64,000 nucleotides of DNA from assembly GCA_048500275.1 (NCBI GenBank), contig JASNYI010000001.1:1674001-1738000 (forward strand), read 5' to 3'. Shown in pieces: positions 8,778 through 15,632 of the stretch. The first letter of the stretch is position 1; each line of letters starts with the position of its first letter. The stretch comes from UBA5066 sp048500275. Its GTDB lineage: Bacteria; Acidobacteriota; Thermoanaerobaculia; UBA5066. Below the pieces are notes generated by a model. That model was not told the DNA's origin. It was given only the letters and a program-made list of their open reading frames with translations, and ran no database searches. Both the position numbers and the translations under genes were made by a program.

Positions 8778-8927
8778 GGCGACACCTTTCGGGGGGTCCG
8801 GGGGGCGCCCGAAGGCGAGCCCCCCGGCGAGCGGCCGAGGCGTGTCCCGCGAGCGAGCGGCATCCGGCTCCTCCGCGGCGGGCGTGACGGTGGTTCCGAA
8901 GGGAAAGTCTACGCCCGGAACGGATGC
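8778..8927 (-). promoter_or_regulatory. Duplicated leader/promoter of kinase copy 2
   Basis: This near-identical copy of 5222-5370 has TAGACT at 8911-8906 (minus strand) as likely -10, followed by the same GC-rich leader and AAAGGTG shortly before the ATG. Conservation of non-coding sequence over about 145 bases supports a recent tandem duplication that included the control region. Confidence 0.5.
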
Positions 8928-8940
8928 GGTTCCGCGCCGC

Positions 8941-9450
8941 TCAGACCGGCGCCGACGTCGTCCGGATCCCGTCGTGCCAGAGGGAGACCCGGTTCGCGAG
9001 GGCGAAGTAGTCCTTCCCCGCGGAGGCCTCGTGGCTGAAACGGTCGCCGTACCAGAGGTCGAAGTGCCCGGTGGCGTCGCGGAAGCCGATCTCGAAGGCG
9101 ATGACCCCCCGGAGGCCCTGGATCTGCTTCCGGTCGAAGGCGTCGCCCGCCTTCTTCCGCAGGTCGAAGGCCGGCGCCCCGACGCGGCTCTCCATGAAGG
9201 TGCGGAAGTCGGCCACGCGAATGATGTAGTAGCGCTTGTTGGCCCCGAGGCGGTTCGTGACCTGCCTCCAGACGCGGGGAATCGGGACCCCGGCCGCGTT
9301 CATCCCGTGGCTCAGGCGGATGGTGCAGGTGTTCGTGATGTCCGGGTCCTGCACCTCTCCGCCGATCAGCTTCCGGACCTCCACCGGGGAGGGGAAGAGC
9401 CAGTAGTTCGGGTAGGCCGTCGAGAGCAGGCCGAAGGGGGGAAGGGCCAT
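8941..9450 (-). CDS. Tae4-type peptidoglycan amidase (T6SS amidase effector-like)
   Basis: The product is 169 aa, starting MALPPFGLLSTAYPNY. Cys42 lies in NTCTIRLSHGMN and His129/Asp131 in GHFDLWYGD, matching the Cys-His(-Asp) layout of Tae4 enzymes. Characterised Tae4 proteins cleave the gamma-D-Glu-mDAP bond of peptidoglycan and are type VI secretion effectors. There is no signal peptide, as expected for such effectors. The start has a strong AGGAGG. No T6SS structural gene and no recognisable Tai4 immunity gene is nearby; the divergent neighbour is a DUF4440-like lipoprotein. The physiological role here is therefore open. Confidence 0.8.
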   Translation of the reverse strand: MALPPFGLLSTAYPNYWLFPSPVEVRKLIGGEVQDPDITNTCTIRLSHGMNAAGVPIPRVWRQVTNRLGANKRYYIIRVADFRTFMESRVGAPAFDLRKKAGDAFDRKQIQGLRGVIAFEIGFRDATGHFDLWYGDRFSHEASAGKDYFALANRVSLWHDGIRTTSAPV

Positions 9451-9606
9451 GGGATACCTCCTGTGGACGGACCGGTAATCGAGAGTATGTCTCAACAGAT
9501 CGCCCGGTTGCGCCCCGAAGCGCACCCCGCACCCCGGGCCGGCGCCTGCGGTCGCCCCACGCCCGGGCCCGCGGTAAGTTCGACGGCAGATCGGAGGGAG
9601 GTCGCC

Positions 9607-10068
9607 ATGAGTGTTTCCCGGTCCGGGGCGGCAGCCGCGCTCGCCGTCGCCACGTCTCTCGGCTGCGCCACCGCGGCGCCGGGGGGCTCGAACGAGGCCC
9701 TTCGGCAGGAGGTCTTCGAGACGGAACGTGCCTTCGCGAAGACGATGGCCGACCGCGACCACCCGGCGTTCGCCTCGTTCCTCGCGGAAGAGACGGTCTT
9801 CTTCTCCGGGGAGACGCCGATCAGGGGCGCGGCGGCGGTGGCGGCGCACTGGAAGAGGTTCTACGACGCCGCGGCCGCCCCCTTCTCGTGGGAGCCGGAG
9901 CAGGTGGAGGTGCTCGATTCGGGCACCCTCGCCCTCAGCACCGGGCCGGTGCGCGACCCGGCGGGGAAGCCGCTCGGGACGTTCACGTCGATCTGGCGAC
10001 GCGAGGGCCCGGGGAAGTGGCGGATCGTCTTCGACAAGGGGAACCCCGTCTGCCCGAAGACGCCGTGA
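9607..10068 (+). CDS. DUF4440/SnoaL-like lipoprotein
   Basis: The product is 153 aa. The N-terminus is a lipoprotein signal with lipobox TSLGC near residue 20. The mature part has the alpha-helix plus curved-sheet pattern of NTF2/SnoaL proteins: ETERAFAKTMADRDHPAFASFLAEE, GETPIRGAAAVAAHWKRF and IWRREGPGKWRIVFDKG. DUF4440-type proteins usually bind small ligands or are uncharacterised. A GGGAGG site precedes the ATG. It diverges from the Tae4-like gene; whether it has any protective role against that enzyme is speculative, since it is not Tai4-like. Confidence 0.75.
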   Translation: MSVSRSGAAAALAVATSLGCATAAPGGSNEALRQEVFETERAFAKTMADRDHPAFASFLAEETVFFSGETPIRGAAAVAAHWKRFYDAAAAPFSWEPEQVEVLDSGTLALSTGPVRDPAGKPLGTFTSIWRREGPGKWRIVFDKGNPVCPKTP

Positions 10069-10081
10069 GGCCGGAGCGCCG

Positions 10082-12127
10082 CTATTTCGCCGGCGGCAGC
10101 GCGAGTCCCCAGTAGTAGTCGTCGAGGAACGGGCCGTACTCCTTCTTCCCGACGGCATTCAGGACCTGCTGGACGATGCCGGTCGAGCCGAACTTCCAGG
10201 CGAGGTTCGACTGCACCGAGGCGAGGAAGACGAGGAATCGCTGGTCGCCCAGGTCGCGGTGGAGCGCCTCGAGTAGGAGCGGTCCCTTCGAGTAGAGAAG
10301 GGCCGTCCGGTGGTTCCACGACATCGACATGTCGTTTCGGGCGATGACGCGGTTCGCGAGGGGGATCGGCGCGATCTCGCGGGACTCGTTCGCCCGGCGG
10401 CGCCAGACGGCCTTGAGCCTCGCGTAGTCGCTCTTGCCGCGCAGGTCGCGGATGAAGAGGGCCGCAGAGTACTCCGCGAACGCCTCCGACAGCCACTGCT
10501 CCTCGGAGCCAGGCATCTTCACGACGTGCCCCCACCACTGGTGGGCGATCTCGTGCGCGACCCGCTCGTTGATCCCCTCCGAGTAGAGCTGGTTCAGCTC
10601 CGCGCCGATCGGGTTGAACGCCTCGGTCGTGATGAACATGAAGGCCGGCGGCGCCTGGCCGTAGCCGAAGTCGTTGATCTCGACGATGTTGAACTCCTCG
10701 AACGGGAAGGGTCCGAGGAAGCCGGAGAAGTACTCGATCGCCTTGCGGGAGAGGCCGAGGAGCTTTCGGAAGGCGATCCGGTTCTCGCCCGCGTAGGAGG
10801 CGACGCGGATCGTGAGGCCGTCCTTCTCCTCCTCGTCGAACTGGTACTTCCCGGCGAGGACGACGAAGAACTGGACGGGCTTGCCGATGCGGGTCTCGAG
10901 GACGTTGTACTCCCCCTCCTCGACGCGGCGGACGGTCTTGCCCGGCACGAGCGGGACGAAGGGCTTCTGCACCTTCACCGTCGAGCGGACGGTGTAGTAC
11001 TGCCCCCCCATGTCGGGCTGCGGGAACCACGGCTCCGTCCCCAGCTCCCAGTAGCTGTCGCCCCAGGGCCGGTGGAGGAGCTCCCCCTCGATCTCGAACC
11101 GCACCTTGACCGGCTTGCCGGGCGCGAGCGGCGCGCGGAGCGCGACGGCGAGGGAGCTCCGCCGGTGGTCGGTCTCGAGCGGGTTGCCGGCCTCGTCGAA
11201 AGCCCCGACGAGGCGGACGGGCTTCTTCTCGAACCCGCCGAGCTTCTTCGGGCGCCGGATGACGTCGTAGAGGTCGAGGAGGAGGATCGCCGGGTTCCCG
11301 GCGACGGCACTGAACGTCTCCGTGACGGACAGCGTGGCACGGGTCCCGTCCGACGCGGTCAGGGTGAGGTCGACGTCGGTGAGGAGGAACTCGGGGCGGA
11401 GCGGGTCGCGCCGCTCGCGCCCGACCGGCACGTCCGAGAGCACGGCGAGGAACTTCCGGTCGTCCCCGTGCTCCCTCATGGTGGGAAGGCGCTGCGCGAC
11501 GAAGAGGGACTCGGAGCGCGCCGTGAGGCGGTCGAGAACGTAAACGAGGTCGTCCCTGCCGCCCCCGGCCTCGATCCTCACGAAGGGGACCGCCGGCCCG
11601 TTCCGGCGGGCGTGCGCGAACTGCTGCGCGAGCGGTCGCTCGGCGAGGTCGCCGTAGCGCTCGCGGTGCTTCGCGAACGCCCCGGCGAGGCTCCCGGCGT
11701 CCGGGGTCTCGGGAATCTCGGGAAGCGGGGTCCCCGAGGCGAGCCAGAGCGCCTCCGAGAACGGGCCGGTGAGAACGAGACCGCCCTCGCCCGGCACGAC
11801 GTCGAGGTCGGAGTTCTTCTTCGCGACGTAGCGCAGGGCCGGGTGCTCGACCGGATCGGCCGAGAGGTGCCGGACCGCGCCGCTTCCGGAAAGGAAGAGG
11901 CCGACGACCTCGCCCCCGGCCGTCACCTTCGTGACCCGCCCCTTCGCGAGGGTCAGGGTGAGGCGGCCCGAGCGGAGGACGAGGCCGTCCGCGCCGACGC
12001 TCGTCTCCTCGACGGCGAGAGCGTCCCACTTCTCGACGGTCTCGCGGAAGGGCCCGCCGAGCGCCGGCGGAGCGAGGAGGGCCGCGCCGAGGAGCGCGAG
12101 AGCGCGGATCGGTCCGGGGTTCGGCAT
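10082..12127 (-). CDS. Secreted M1-family metallopeptidase
   Basis: The product is 681 aa with an N-terminal signal peptide (ALALLGAALLAPPALGG). The zinc motif HEIAHQWWGH (near residue 525) with the downstream Glu in SEAFAEY completes HEXXH-X18-E of M1 aminopeptidases. The usual exopeptidase motif GXMEN before it is absent: the region reads GYGQAPPAFMFITTEAF, so the N-terminal recognition may be altered. The long N-terminal part is beta-rich. An AAGGGAG site precedes the start. The cupin gene diverges upstream. Confidence 0.88.
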   Translation of the reverse strand: MPNPGPIRALALLGAALLAPPALGGPFRETVEKWDALAVEETSVGADGLVLRSGRLTLTLAKGRVTKVTAGGEVVGLFLSGSGAVRHLSADPVEHPALRYVAKKNSDLDVVPGEGGLVLTGPFSEALWLASGTPLPEIPETPDAGSLAGAFAKHRERYGDLAERPLAQQFAHARRNGPAVPFVRIEAGGGRDDLVYVLDRLTARSESLFVAQRLPTMREHGDDRKFLAVLSDVPVGRERRDPLRPEFLLTDVDLTLTASDGTRATLSVTETFSAVAGNPAILLLDLYDVIRRPKKLGGFEKKPVRLVGAFDEAGNPLETDHRRSSLAVALRAPLAPGKPVKVRFEIEGELLHRPWGDSYWELGTEPWFPQPDMGGQYYTVRSTVKVQKPFVPLVPGKTVRRVEEGEYNVLETRIGKPVQFFVVLAGKYQFDEEEKDGLTIRVASYAGENRIAFRKLLGLSRKAIEYFSGFLGPFPFEEFNIVEINDFGYGQAPPAFMFITTEAFNPIGAELNQLYSEGINERVAHEIAHQWWGHVVKMPGSEEQWLSEAFAEYSAALFIRDLRGKSDYARLKAVWRRRANESREIAPIPLANRVIARNDMSMSWNHRTALLYSKGPLLLEALHRDLGDQRFLVFLASVQSNLAWKFGSTGIVQQVLNAVGKKEYGPFLDDYYWGLALPPAK

Positions 12128-12223
12128 GGGGACTCCCTTCGGGGGCGACTCGGTCCTCGGTCACGGCCGGACCAGGCATTGTGCGCGAAACCGGCGCGTC
12201 GCCGCACGCCCCGACGGCGCCGG

Positions 12224-12229
12224 TATCCT
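12224..12229 (+). promoter_or_regulatory. -10-like TATCCT of leaderless type
   Basis: TATCCT ends 7 bases before the ATG at 12237 with no Shine-Dalgarno between them. It is probably the promoter of the cupin/RibD-like/DUF1287 run. Confidence 0.45.
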
Positions 12230-12236
12230 CCCGCCC

Positions 12237-12593
12237 ATGCCGAAGCTCATCGAGACACCGACCGTCGTCGAGGCCGCCGGGAACCTGCCGAAGCGGATCG
12301 AGGAGTTCGTGGGTCGCGTCAACACCGGGACGTCCGGCGTCAGCGTCGCCCGGATGACGAGCCCGGCGGGCTGGGTCGAGCCGGGCCAGACACCCGAGTT
12401 CGACGAACACACGCTCGTCCTGCGCGGGTCGCTTCGCGTCGAGTCGCGCGAAGCGACGCTCGACGTCGCGGCCGGCCAGGCGGTGGTGGCGCGGGCGGGC
12501 GAGTGGGTCCGCTATTCGACGCCGGACGGGGCCGAGTACGTCGCCGTCTGCCTTCCGGCCTTCTCGCCCGCGACCGTCCACCGGGATGAGTGA
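12237..12593 (+). CDS. Small cupin-domain protein
   Basis: The product is 118 aa and predicted as a single beta-barrel cupin: EFDEHTLVLRGSLRVES, then ATLDVAAGQAVVARAGEWVRYSTPDGAEYVAVCLPAF. The metal-binding His/Glu set is incomplete, with only EH in EFDEHTL clear. The start ATG at 12237 agrees with the -10-like TATCCT just upstream. The stop overlaps the next gene by 8 bases, so the two are translated together. Ligand unknown. Confidence 0.75.
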   Translation: MPKLIETPTVVEAAGNLPKRIEEFVGRVNTGTSGVSVARMTSPAGWVEPGQTPEFDEHTLVLRGSLRVESREATLDVAAGQAVVARAGEWVRYSTPDGAEYVAVCLPAFSPATVHRDE

Positions 12594-13128
12594 CCTCCTC
12601 CCCGCCCGCCCCGTGACGTTCTTCGTCGCGGCGAGCCTCGACGGCTTTCTCGCGCGCGAGGACGGTTCCGTCGACTGGCTTTTCGACGACGCGGACTACG
12701 GCTACACGCCTTTTTACGCGGGCGTCGACACGCTCTTCGCCGGCCGGGCGACGTACGAGGCGAGCCTGGCCTTCCCGCAGTACCCGTACGCCGGGAAGAG
12801 GGTCTTCGTCTTCTCGCGCTCGCGGGCCGGGGAGGTCGACGCGCACGGGACGGTCTTCACCGGCGAGCGCCCCGGCGAGCTCGTGGCGCGGCTGCGGCAG
12901 GAGGAGGGGCGGGCGTTCTGGCTCGTCGGCGGCGGCCAGCTCGCCCGGTCGTTCCTGGAGGACGACGTCGTCGACCGCATCGACCTCTTCGTCCACCCGA
13001 TCGTCCTCGGCGCCGGGCGCCCCCTCTTCCCCCGCTCCGGCGTCTCGCGCGCGTTCTCGGTCGAGGACGTCGAGCTCTTCTCCTCTGGTCTGGTCCGGCT
13101 CTCCTACGTGCGCGAGCCGAGGAGCTGA
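12586..13128 (+). CDS. RibD C-terminal/dihydrofolate reductase-like protein
   Basis: The product is 180 aa with the fold signature of the RibD-C/DHFR-like family: FFVAASLDGFLAREDGSVDWL at the N-terminus, LFAGRATYE, FVFSRSR, WLVGGGQLARSFLEDDVVDRIDLFVHPIVLGAGRPLF. Members bind NADPH and are often annotated as DHFR family proteins of unknown substrate. It overlaps the upstream cupin gene by 8 bases and is followed 4 bases later by the DUF1287 gene, forming a three-gene unit. Confidence 0.82.
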   Translation: MSDLLPARPVTFFVAASLDGFLAREDGSVDWLFDDADYGYTPFYAGVDTLFAGRATYEASLAFPQYPYAGKRVFVFSRSRAGEVDAHGTVFTGERPGELVARLRQEEGRAFWLVGGGQLARSFLEDDVVDRIDLFVHPIVLGAGRPLFPRSGVSRAFSVEDVELFSSGLVRLSYVREPRS

Positions 13129-13132
13129 GGTC

Positions 13133-13741
13133 GTGCGGACCCTCTCCCTGGCGTTCGCGGCGGCGCTCTTCCTCGCCGCGCCGCTCGTCGCGCAGCCGCC
13201 GGAAGACGTCGTCGCGCGCGTCCTCGAAGGGGCCGAACGACAGGTCGGCGTGACCGTGGTCTACGACGGGAGCTACCGGCGGCTCTCCTACCCGGGTGGC
13301 GACGTGCCGATCGAGCGGGGGGTCTGCACCGACGTCCTCGTTCGCGCGTTCCGCAACGCCGGTATCGACCTGCAGGTCCTCGTCCACGAGGACCTGAAGA
13401 GAGCGTTCGGGGCCTACCCGAAGGCGTGGGGGCTCTCCCGCCCCGACCGGAACATCGACCACCGGCGGGTGCCGAACCTCGCGACGTTCTTCGCCCGGCA
13501 CGGCGAGGTGCTGCCGGTCTCGCGCGACGCGGCCGACTACCGGCCGGGGGAGGTCGTGACGTGGCGGCTCCCGAGCGGCCTGCCGCACGTCGGCCTCGTC
13601 TCGGAGCGGACGGCGAACGGCCGGCCGCTCGTCGTCCACAACGTCGGCAGGGGAGCGGTCTTCGAGGACGTCCTTTTCGCCTGGCCCGTCACGGGGCGCT
13701 GGCGTTACCCGCCGGCTGCGGCGTCCAGGCCCCGTCCCTGA
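13133..13741 (+). CDS. Secreted DUF1287 protein
   Basis: The product is 202 aa from a GTG start with GAGG upstream. A signal peptide (TLSLAFAAALFLAAPLVAQP) precedes a domain matching the DUF1287 pattern: VVYDGSYRRLSYPGGDVP, RGVCTDVLVRAFR, NIDHRRVPNLATFF, DYRPGEVVTWRL, LPHVGLVSE and VVHNVGRG. The conserved Cys and His suggest an NlpC/P60-like papain fold, but activity is undemonstrated. Its 3' end overlaps the convergent M14 peptidase gene by 53 bases. Confidence 0.85.
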   Translation: MRTLSLAFAAALFLAAPLVAQPPEDVVARVLEGAERQVGVTVVYDGSYRRLSYPGGDVPIERGVCTDVLVRAFRNAGIDLQVLVHEDLKRAFGAYPKAWGLSRPDRNIDHRRVPNLATFFARHGEVLPVSRDAADYRPGEVVTWRLPSGLPHVGLVSERTANGRPLVVHNVGRGAVFEDVLFAWPVTGRWRYPPAAASRPRP

Positions 13742-15101
13742 CGAACCCCTCCAGGGCGAACCCCTCGCCCGTCCTCCGGAAGAGGACGAGGTCCGTCTCG
13801 GCCCACGGGACGATCGCGCGGCCGGCCGCCCAGGCGCGCGCCTCGCGGGCGAGGGCGTCGTCGTCGAGGAGGAGACGTCCCGTCTTCGCGAGGCCGCGGA
13901 CGGCGAGGCCTGCGACGGCCTTCTCCCAGACGGCCGCGCCGCCGGCCGGCGCGGGGGCGACGACGAGGGCGGAGGCGTCGAGCTCCTCGAGGCCCTCGAG
14001 GTGGGCCAGGTCCCCCACGTCGACGACGGCGGCCGAGGAGAGGCGCCTCCCGTCGCCCGCGAACTCACGGGGCTTCACGAGGGCGAGGTCGGCCGTGAAG
14101 GGGGGAAGCCCGCGCCCGCCGTGCACCGTGGCCCCGCGCAGGACGAGGTCGACGAGGCGGCCCCTCACGTTGCGGGGAAGCGTGTCGTAGTGCGCTCCGT
14201 CCCGCTCCGCCTCGGCGCGGGCGAGGGCGTGGAGGGCCGAGAGGAGGACGACGAAGTTGAGGCGGACGAGGCGCTCCTCCTCCCCCGGCCCGTGCCAGCC
14301 CCCCGCCTCGACGAGGACGGTGGGCGTCCCCCAGCGGGAGATGGAGTCGCCGAAGGCACGCTCGGTGTACGCGGTCTCGTAGCGGGCGACGCGCCCGGGA
14401 GCGAAGACCCCGGCCACGCGGGCCACGTGGCCCGCGAGCCCCTTCTTGAGGGCGACGGCCGGCCCGTCGGGCTCGTTCTCGGCACCGGAGACGGCGAGGA
14501 CGGCGAGCGCGACCTGCTTTCCCCCCGGGCCGGCCGTGACGTACGGGCTCTGGTTGTGGAGGTTGAAGCCCGCGACGGGCGCGTGCCGGTCGCGAAGCTC
14601 CTTGAGGAAGCGCCCCTCGGGGGTCTGGAGGCGGAGGGCGTCCCGGTTGACGTCGATCCCCTGGGCGTTGCGCCGGTCGGTCCTCGCCGAGCCGTCCGGG
14701 TTGAGCATGGGAACGGCGACGATCGTCAGGCTCTCGAGGAGATGCCGGGTCGCCGGCTCGTCCCGGGAGGCGACGAGGTGGGAGAGGAGGTCGACGAGGG
14801 CGGAGGTCGCGGTCGGTTCGTCGCCGTGCATCTGCGACCAGAGGAGGGCCTTCGCCGGGCCGGTCCCGGCCGTCACGACGAGGATCGGCCTCCCCTCCGC
14901 CGAGGCGCCCTGCTCGACGATCCGTACGAGCCCCCCGCTGGCCGCGGCGAGCCTCCCGATCTCTGCGGCGAGGGCCTCCGGCGCGTACGCGCCCGAGGGG
15001 GGCGAGAGCCGGGCCGCCGCCCAGGCGGCGTCGAGTGCGGCCGGGTCCGGCGCGGGCGGTACGGCGAGGAGAGCGGCGGCGAGAAGAAGGGCGGCCGGCA
15101 T
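13689..15101 (-). CDS. Secreted M14 zinc carboxypeptidase
   Basis: The product is 470 aa. A signal peptide (MPAALLLAAALLAVPPAP) is followed by the M14 fold: zinc ligands His and Glu in QMHGDEPTA, NPDGSARTDRRNAQGIDVNRDA (substrate Arg region), the third zinc ligand His in GFNLHNQ, and the catalytic Glu in TVLVEAGGW. The C-terminal ~170 residues form an extra domain. The ATG at 15101 is chosen because the signal peptide starts there and TACCTT ends 6 bases before it. It is convergent with the DUF1287 gene and overlaps it by 53 bases. Confidence 0.87.
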   Translation of the reverse strand: MPAALLLAAALLAVPPAPDPAALDAAWAAARLSPPSGAYAPEALAAEIGRLAAASGGLVRIVEQGASAEGRPILVVTAGTGPAKALLWSQMHGDEPTATSALVDLLSHLVASRDEPATRHLLESLTIVAVPMLNPDGSARTDRRNAQGIDVNRDALRLQTPEGRFLKELRDRHAPVAGFNLHNQSPYVTAGPGGKQVALAVLAVSGAENEPDGPAVALKKGLAGHVARVAGVFAPGRVARYETAYTERAFGDSISRWGTPTVLVEAGGWHGPGEEERLVRLNFVVLLSALHALARAEAERDGAHYDTLPRNVRGRLVDLVLRGATVHGGRGLPPFTADLALVKPREFAGDGRRLSSAAVVDVGDLAHLEGLEELDASALVVAPAPAGGAAVWEKAVAGLAVRGLAKTGRLLLDDDALAREARAWAAGRAIVPWAETDLVLFRRTGEGFALEGFVRDGAWTPQPAGNASAP

Positions 15102-15107
15102 TCCCGG

Positions 15108-15113
15108 AAGGTA
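15108..15113 (-). promoter_or_regulatory. -10-like TACCTT for the M14 peptidase
   Basis: On the minus strand TACCTT occupies 15113-15108, 6 bases before the ATG at 15101, with no Shine-Dalgarno. It fits the leaderless class. Confidence 0.4.
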
Positions 15114-15145
15114 CCAGCGAACCGCGTCGGAGGGGGTGGTCCGCC

Positions 15146-15173
15146 TTGACACTTCCGACCCAAGTGGCAAGCT
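15146..15173 (+). promoter_or_regulatory. Possible promoter/operator upstream of the STAS gene
   Basis: A consensus TTGACA (15146-15151) is followed by CACTT and AAGTG half-sites separated by seven bases. The best -10 at 16-base spacing is only CAAGCT. This could be a sigma70-type promoter overlapped by a dyad operator for the STAS-glgP unit. Confidence 0.3.
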
Positions 15174-15290
15174 GCCGCGGTCCGTGACGGAAGGAAACGT
15201 CTCCCTTGCCCGTCGCTCCCGAGGGCCCGCCGAGCTGGTCTCCCTCCCGGCTCTCGGGCCGAGGCCCGAATCGCGCCACACGGAGGAACG

Positions 15291-15632
15291 ATGAACCTGA
15301 CGATCGAGCCCCAGGAGTCCTTCATCCTGGCCCGGATCGAGGACGCCCGCCTCGACGCCCTCTCCGCCCCCGACTTCAAGTCGCGGATGGCCGGGGCCCT
15401 GACCGGCTCCGCGCCGAAGGTGATCCTCGACCTCTCCCCGGTCGCCTTCATCGACAGCGCCGGCCTCGCCTCGATCCTCTCGCTCGTCAAGGGGCTCCCC
15501 GAGGGGGGTGATCTCAGGATCGCCGGGGCGAGGGACGCGGTGCGCGCCGTCTTCCGCCTGACGCGGCTCGACAAGGTCCTCCCTCTTCACGACACCTTCG
15601 AGGACGCCGCCGCGGCGATGGGGCTCCGTTGA
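15291..15632 (+). CDS. STAS-domain anti-sigma factor antagonist-like protein
   Basis: The product is 113 aa and a complete STAS domain: beta strands ESFILARIEDARLD and PKVILDLSPVAFIDSAGLASIL, with the phosphorylatable Ser in the conserved DSAGL motif, then helix and strand DLRIAGARDAVRAVF. Such proteins act in partner-switching with anti-sigma kinases, which are not encoded nearby. A GGAGGA site precedes the ATG. Its stop overlaps the TTG start of glycogen phosphorylase (TTGA), so the two are probably co-translated. Confidence 0.85.
   Translation: MNLTIEPQESFILARIEDARLDALSAPDFKSRMAGALTGSAPKVILDLSPVAFIDSAGLASILSLVKGLPEGGDLRIAGARDAVRAVFRLTRLDKVLPLHDTFEDAAAAMGLR

Noticed and set aside
9607..10068. 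DUF4440-like lipoprotein as the Tai4 immunity partner of the Tae4-type amidase
   Set aside because: It is transcribed divergently and its fold pattern is NTF2/SnoaL-like rather than the helical Tai4 type.
10310..12589. Long plus-strand frame opposite the M1 peptidase
   Set aside because: No homology-like motifs; it merges out of frame with the cupin region and is antisense to a clear HEXXH peptidase.
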